Part shown: one piece after another, positions 6,635 through 8,563 of the stretch
How the letters are laid out: each line of letters begins with the position of its first letter
Position numbering within the stretch: the first letter of the stretch is position 1
Assembly (NCBI GenBank): GCA_026984385.1
Contig: JALSSH010000482.1
Span: 1 to 8,563, forward strand
Direction: 5' to 3'
DNA: 8,563 nt
Source: Ardenticatenia bacterium
GTDB lineage: Bacteria; Chloroflexota; Anaerolineae; Aggregatilineales; Aggregatilineaceae
Notes under the pieces: model-generated
Told to the model about the DNA's origin: nothing
The model's database searches: none
Seen by the model: the letters and a program-made list of their open reading frames with translations, nothing else
Position numbers and translations under genes: made by a program

Positions 6635-7048
6635 GTGAGCACAACAAGTCGCATTGCCCATATTGCTATTGTGGTTGAAAAGTTGGACGACGCGCTGCGC
6701 TTTTGGCGCGACGCGCTTGGGTTGCCTTTGGCGCACACCGAGCAAAACCCCGCCGAAAACGTGGAGATCGCGTTTTTGCCGTTGGGCGAAAGCGAAATCG
6801 AGTTGCTCCAACCCACTGCCCCGGAAAGCGGGATCGGCAAGTTTTTGGCCCGACGTGGCGCGGGGATGCACCATCTGTGTTTGGAAGTGGAAGATATCGA
6901 GGCGACGATGGAACGCTTGCGCGCGCACGATGTGGAGCTGATCAACGAAACGCCGCGCGAGCGTCCTGACGGCACGCGCTATGCTTTTATCCACCCCAAA
7001 AGCGCCTTTGGCGTGCTGGTGGAGCTTTACGAAGCGCCCCGCGGCTAA
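6635..7048 (+). CDS. mce: Methylmalonyl-CoA epimerase (VOC family)
   Basis: This 137-residue enzyme interconverts (S)- and (R)-methylmalonyl-CoA between propionyl-CoA carboxylase and methylmalonyl-CoA mutase. It has two VOC beta-alpha-beta-beta-beta units. The first opens SRIAHIAIVVEKLDDALRFW with metal-ligand His9 and continues to ESEIELLQPT (52-61). The second opens GAGMHHLCLEVEDIEATMER with His79/His80 and ends FGVLVELYEA with Glu130, the usual final metal ligand. GTG at 6635 is chosen as start: GAGAGGA ends four bases before it and the alignment to the family begins at once. Length matches bacterial epimerases. No mutase or carboxylase gene is adjacent. The CrtC-like gene follows after 36 bases, so co-transcription is likely. 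Confidence 0.92.
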   Translation: MSTTSRIAHIAIVVEKLDDALRFWRDALGLPLAHTEQNPAENVEIAFLPLGESEIELLQPTAPESGIGKFLARRGAGMHHLCLEVEDIEATMERLRAHDVELINETPRERPDGTRYAFIHPKSAFGVLVELYEAPRG

Positions 7049-7084
7049 GCGCCATCTCCACCCCGAACAGAAAGGACGCACACC

Positions 7085-8227
7085 ATGCGCCGAATAAGCC
7101 TTACTTTGCTGACTTTGCTCATGCTTTTGGTCTTGGCGTTGCCGCTCACCTATGCACAAGACGGCAATACTCCCCAGGGGGCGGCTTCTGCGGTGTTGGA
7201 TTTTCCGCGCGATCATCGGCTGCATGATGACGACCCACGCATGAACGCGCATTATATCGAATGGCTCTATTTCACCGGCTTGTTGCGCGACGAAGAAGGA
7301 CGGCTTTGGGGCTATCAAGTGACATTGTGGCAAATGCGTTTGTCTGTTTTGGACGGGCAAGAGTTGTTTGTCTACGATGTAGCGCTCAGCGACGTTTCGC
7401 AAAGCCGCCACATGGCTCATCGCGCCATGCCGAGCTTTCCTCCGACCGAACCGCTCGGCACGGTGACCCAAGAAGGCGCGCTCTGGCGCTATGAGGCCCC
7501 CACGCTGAGCATTACGCACGACGAGCAGGCCGACGTGTGGAAAATTGTAGCCCAGGGCGTTTCGTTGCCCGCCAAAGAGGATGCCCCGCCGCCGGACTTC
7601 ACGTTGCAGCTTACGCTCCGCAACGACAAGCTCATCTACTATACCCAAATCCCGGGTGGTTTGGGCCCGATCGGCGGCTGCGAGCACGATTTGGAAACGC
7701 TGGATGGCTACACCTACTACTATTCGCACCCCGCGTTGAGCACCGAGGCCACGCTCTCACGTGACGGCCAAACGCTTACTTTGCAAGGCGAGACTTGGTT
7801 TGACCACCAATGGGGCAATTTCAGCCATTGCCAACTGGCCTGGGACTGGTTCAGCTTTCGGCTGGACGACGGCGGCTATGTGATGATCTTCCACACGGTG
7901 GACGCGCAAGGGCAACCGATCCCCGACTTGATCGGCATGACCTACATTGACCCACAAAGTGGGGATATGCGCTATTGGTACGGGGATCATGCGCTGAGCG
8001 CTCAACCGCTGCGCTACTGGGAAGACCCGCGCAGTGGCATCGCGTATCCGCTGGCCTGGGAGCTGCAAACGCCGCTCGGTGCGTTTGGGGTGTTGCCGCT
8101 TTTCGACAATCAGGCCATGCCCGCTTCTCATCAGCCTTATTGGGAAGGGGTGATCAGTGTCCGAGAAGGCGGTTTGGCAGGATCGGAGATCGGTTTGGGC
8201 TACCTGGAAGTAACCCGACCGCGTTAA
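7085..8227 (+). CDS. Secreted CrtC/AttH-like protein (carotenoid 1,2-hydratase-like, lipocalin-type fold)
   Basis: The 380-residue product starts with a clear signal peptide (basic RR, then hydrophobic LTLLTLLMLLVLALPL, probable cleavage after Ala24 in TYA-QD). The mature part shows the markers of the CrtC/AttH family: FPRDHRLHDDDP and HYIEWLYFTGLL (40-67), GYQVTLW (77-83), GETWFDHQWGNF (235-246), WDWFSFRLDDGGYVMIF (253-269) and PYWEGVISV near the C-terminus, followed by GLGYLEVT. Known members include carotenoid 1,2-hydratases, while most secreted relatives are uncharacterised. There is no carotenoid gene nearby, so a hydratase on another extracytoplasmic substrate or a binding role is as likely. 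ATG 7085 has AAAGGA eight bases upstream. Length is normal for the family. A strong GC hairpin leader and a NifX-like gene follow. Confidence 0.85.
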   Translation: MRRISLTLLTLLMLLVLALPLTYAQDGNTPQGAASAVLDFPRDHRLHDDDPRMNAHYIEWLYFTGLLRDEEGRLWGYQVTLWQMRLSVLDGQELFVYDVALSDVSQSRHMAHRAMPSFPPTEPLGTVTQEGALWRYEAPTLSITHDEQADVWKIVAQGVSLPAKEDAPPPDFTLQLTLRNDKLIYYTQIPGGLGPIGGCEHDLETLDGYTYYYSHPALSTEATLSRDGQTLTLQGETWFDHQWGNFSHCQLAWDWFSFRLDDGGYVMIFHTVDAQGQPIPDLIGMTYIDPQSGDMRYWYGDHALSAQPLRYWEDPRSGIAYPLAWELQTPLGAFGVLPLFDNQAMPASHQPYWEGVISVREGGLAGSEIGLGYLEVTRPR

Positions 8228-8235
8228 AATAGAGG

Positions 8236-8307
8236 CGTGCGGTTTGTCTACGCACGATGTCGGGAGTAGGGAGGGCGCGGGAAACCGCGCCTTGCCACGT
8301 TAGACAA
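8236..8307 (+). promoter_or_regulatory. Candidate H-type pseudoknot RNA element in the leader of the NifX-like gene
   Basis: Stem 1 pairs CGTGCG (8236-8241) with CGCACG (8251-8256). Seven of the nine loop bases, TTGTCTA (8244-8250), are perfectly complementary to TAGACAA (8301-8307), giving stem 2 with no base between the stems. The 44-base third loop contains GGCGCGG (8274-8280), GAAA, CCGCGCC (8285-8291), extendable by two pairs at its base. Stem 2 ends just before the SD region (AGGA at 8314-8317, ATG at 8324). I match it to no riboswitch class I know. It could be cis-regulatory, a terminator/attenuator remnant or a mobile-element end. Confidence 0.4.
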
Positions 8308-8323
8308 GGAAGCAGGAAACGCT

Positions 8324-8563
8324 ATGAGCATCGTTAAGATCGCCTTTGGCACGGACGCCGACGGCGTCACCTTGAGCAATCGTTTTGGGCAGGCGTCACA
8401 AGTCGTTGTGGTCACCGTCGAGGACGGGCGCGAGGTGGCGCGCGAGGTGCGCCCTAAAGCACACCATGACCACGACCATCATCACCACGATCACGAAGGG
8501 GATTGTCATGGGCACGGCTGCGACGAACACGAACATGTACACGGTCATGGACACGGGGGCGGG
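8324..8563 (+). CDS. NifX/NifB-C-like (dinitrogenase FeMo-cofactor biosynthesis domain) protein with His-rich region, 3' partial
   Basis: Eighty codons are visible; the gene runs off the right edge. Residues 3-43 (IVKIAFGTDADGVTLSNRFG, then QVVVVTVEDGREV) match the start of the Nitro_FeMo-Co domain: first strand, the N-x-x-FG turn before the usual cofactor loop, second strand. This small fold binds Fe-S or FeMo-type clusters or other metals in NifX, NifY and many non-nitrogenase relatives. From residue 46 the sequence turns extremely His-rich: 15 His and 2 Cys in 35 residues, with Asp, Glu and Gly. It looks like a metal storage or capture loop, which in related proteins lies between domain strands. 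ATG 8324 has AGGA six bases upstream. No other nif gene is in view, so nitrogen fixation should not be assumed. A zinc, nickel or copper role is possible. Confidence 0.75.
   Translation, partial: MSIVKIAFGTDADGVTLSNRFGQASQVVVVTVEDGREVAREVRPKAHHDHDHHHHDHEGDCHGHGCDEHEHVHGHGHGGG

Noticed and set aside
6605..7729. A 374-codon minus-strand open frame across the epimerase and the CrtC-like gene.
   Set aside because: It is antisense to two well-supported genes and reads as a compositionally odd Arg/Gln/His-rich shadow without recognisable motifs.
8257..8337. A short frame beginning MSGVGRARE and ending QGSRKRYEHR that looks a little like a TnpB C-terminus.
   Set aside because: Only about 26 codons, no zinc-finger or RuvC residues upstream, and the preceding gene is intact to 8227. 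Kept only as an alternative explanation for the structured leader.

Overview
The window reads as a chromosomal segment of a fairly GC-rich bacterium, most likely a member of the Chloroflexota (Anaerolineae-like). That placement rests on protein style alone: a single-domain dolichol-phosphate-mannose-synthase-like GT2 next to a GT39 mannosyltransferase-like protein, a secreted CrtC/AttH-like protein, and a small SpoIIAA-like protein of a kind I associate with that phylum. It is an inference without a marker gene. I see no rRNA, tRNA, CRISPR array, complete transposon or phage gene, and no gene-free stretch above 300 bases. The longest gap is 1930-2161 and holds two divergent promoters.

Left part, minus strand (1-2004): a GT2 glycosyltransferase starting at a TTG codon at 1929 is followed 23 bases later by a GT39-type integral membrane glycosyltransferase that runs off the left edge. 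The pair makes sense as donor synthesis (polyprenyl-phosphate sugar) and donor use (extracytoplasmic sugar transfer). A good sigma70-like promoter lies just upstream of the TTG start. The GT39 gene carries a 25-base palindrome inside its reading frame.

Middle part, plus strand (2110-6108): a small three-helix membrane protein and a Nudix hydrolase lie 8 bases apart. Then come an acyl-CoA dehydrogenase with its own AT-rich leader, and a 566-residue protein that joins five membrane helices to an extracytoplasmic clan GH-A-like glycoside hydrolase module. Two tandem GC-rich hairpins that can pair in an alternative way lie between the last two genes.

Right part (6142-8563): a small SpoIIAA/STAS-like protein on the minus strand is divergent from a plus-strand run. 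That run is methylmalonyl-CoA epimerase, a secreted CrtC/AttH-like lipocalin-fold protein, and the start of a NifX/NifB-C-like cofactor-binding protein whose N-terminal domain leads into a very His-rich stretch. The divergent pair appears to share a palindromic -10 element. The 96-base leader before the NifX-like gene folds on paper into an H-type pseudoknot with an embedded GAAA-capped hairpin. This is the most unusual regulatory candidate in the window.

Metabolically, the acyl-CoA dehydrogenase and the methylmalonyl-CoA epimerase fit fatty-acid, branched-chain amino acid and propionyl-CoA breakdown. The remaining genes concern the envelope (glycosyltransferases, membrane-anchored hydrolase, secreted protein) or housekeeping (Nudix). 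I do not see one coherent new defence or biosynthetic system. The candidates worth following are the membrane-anchored hydrolase and the structured leader RNA.
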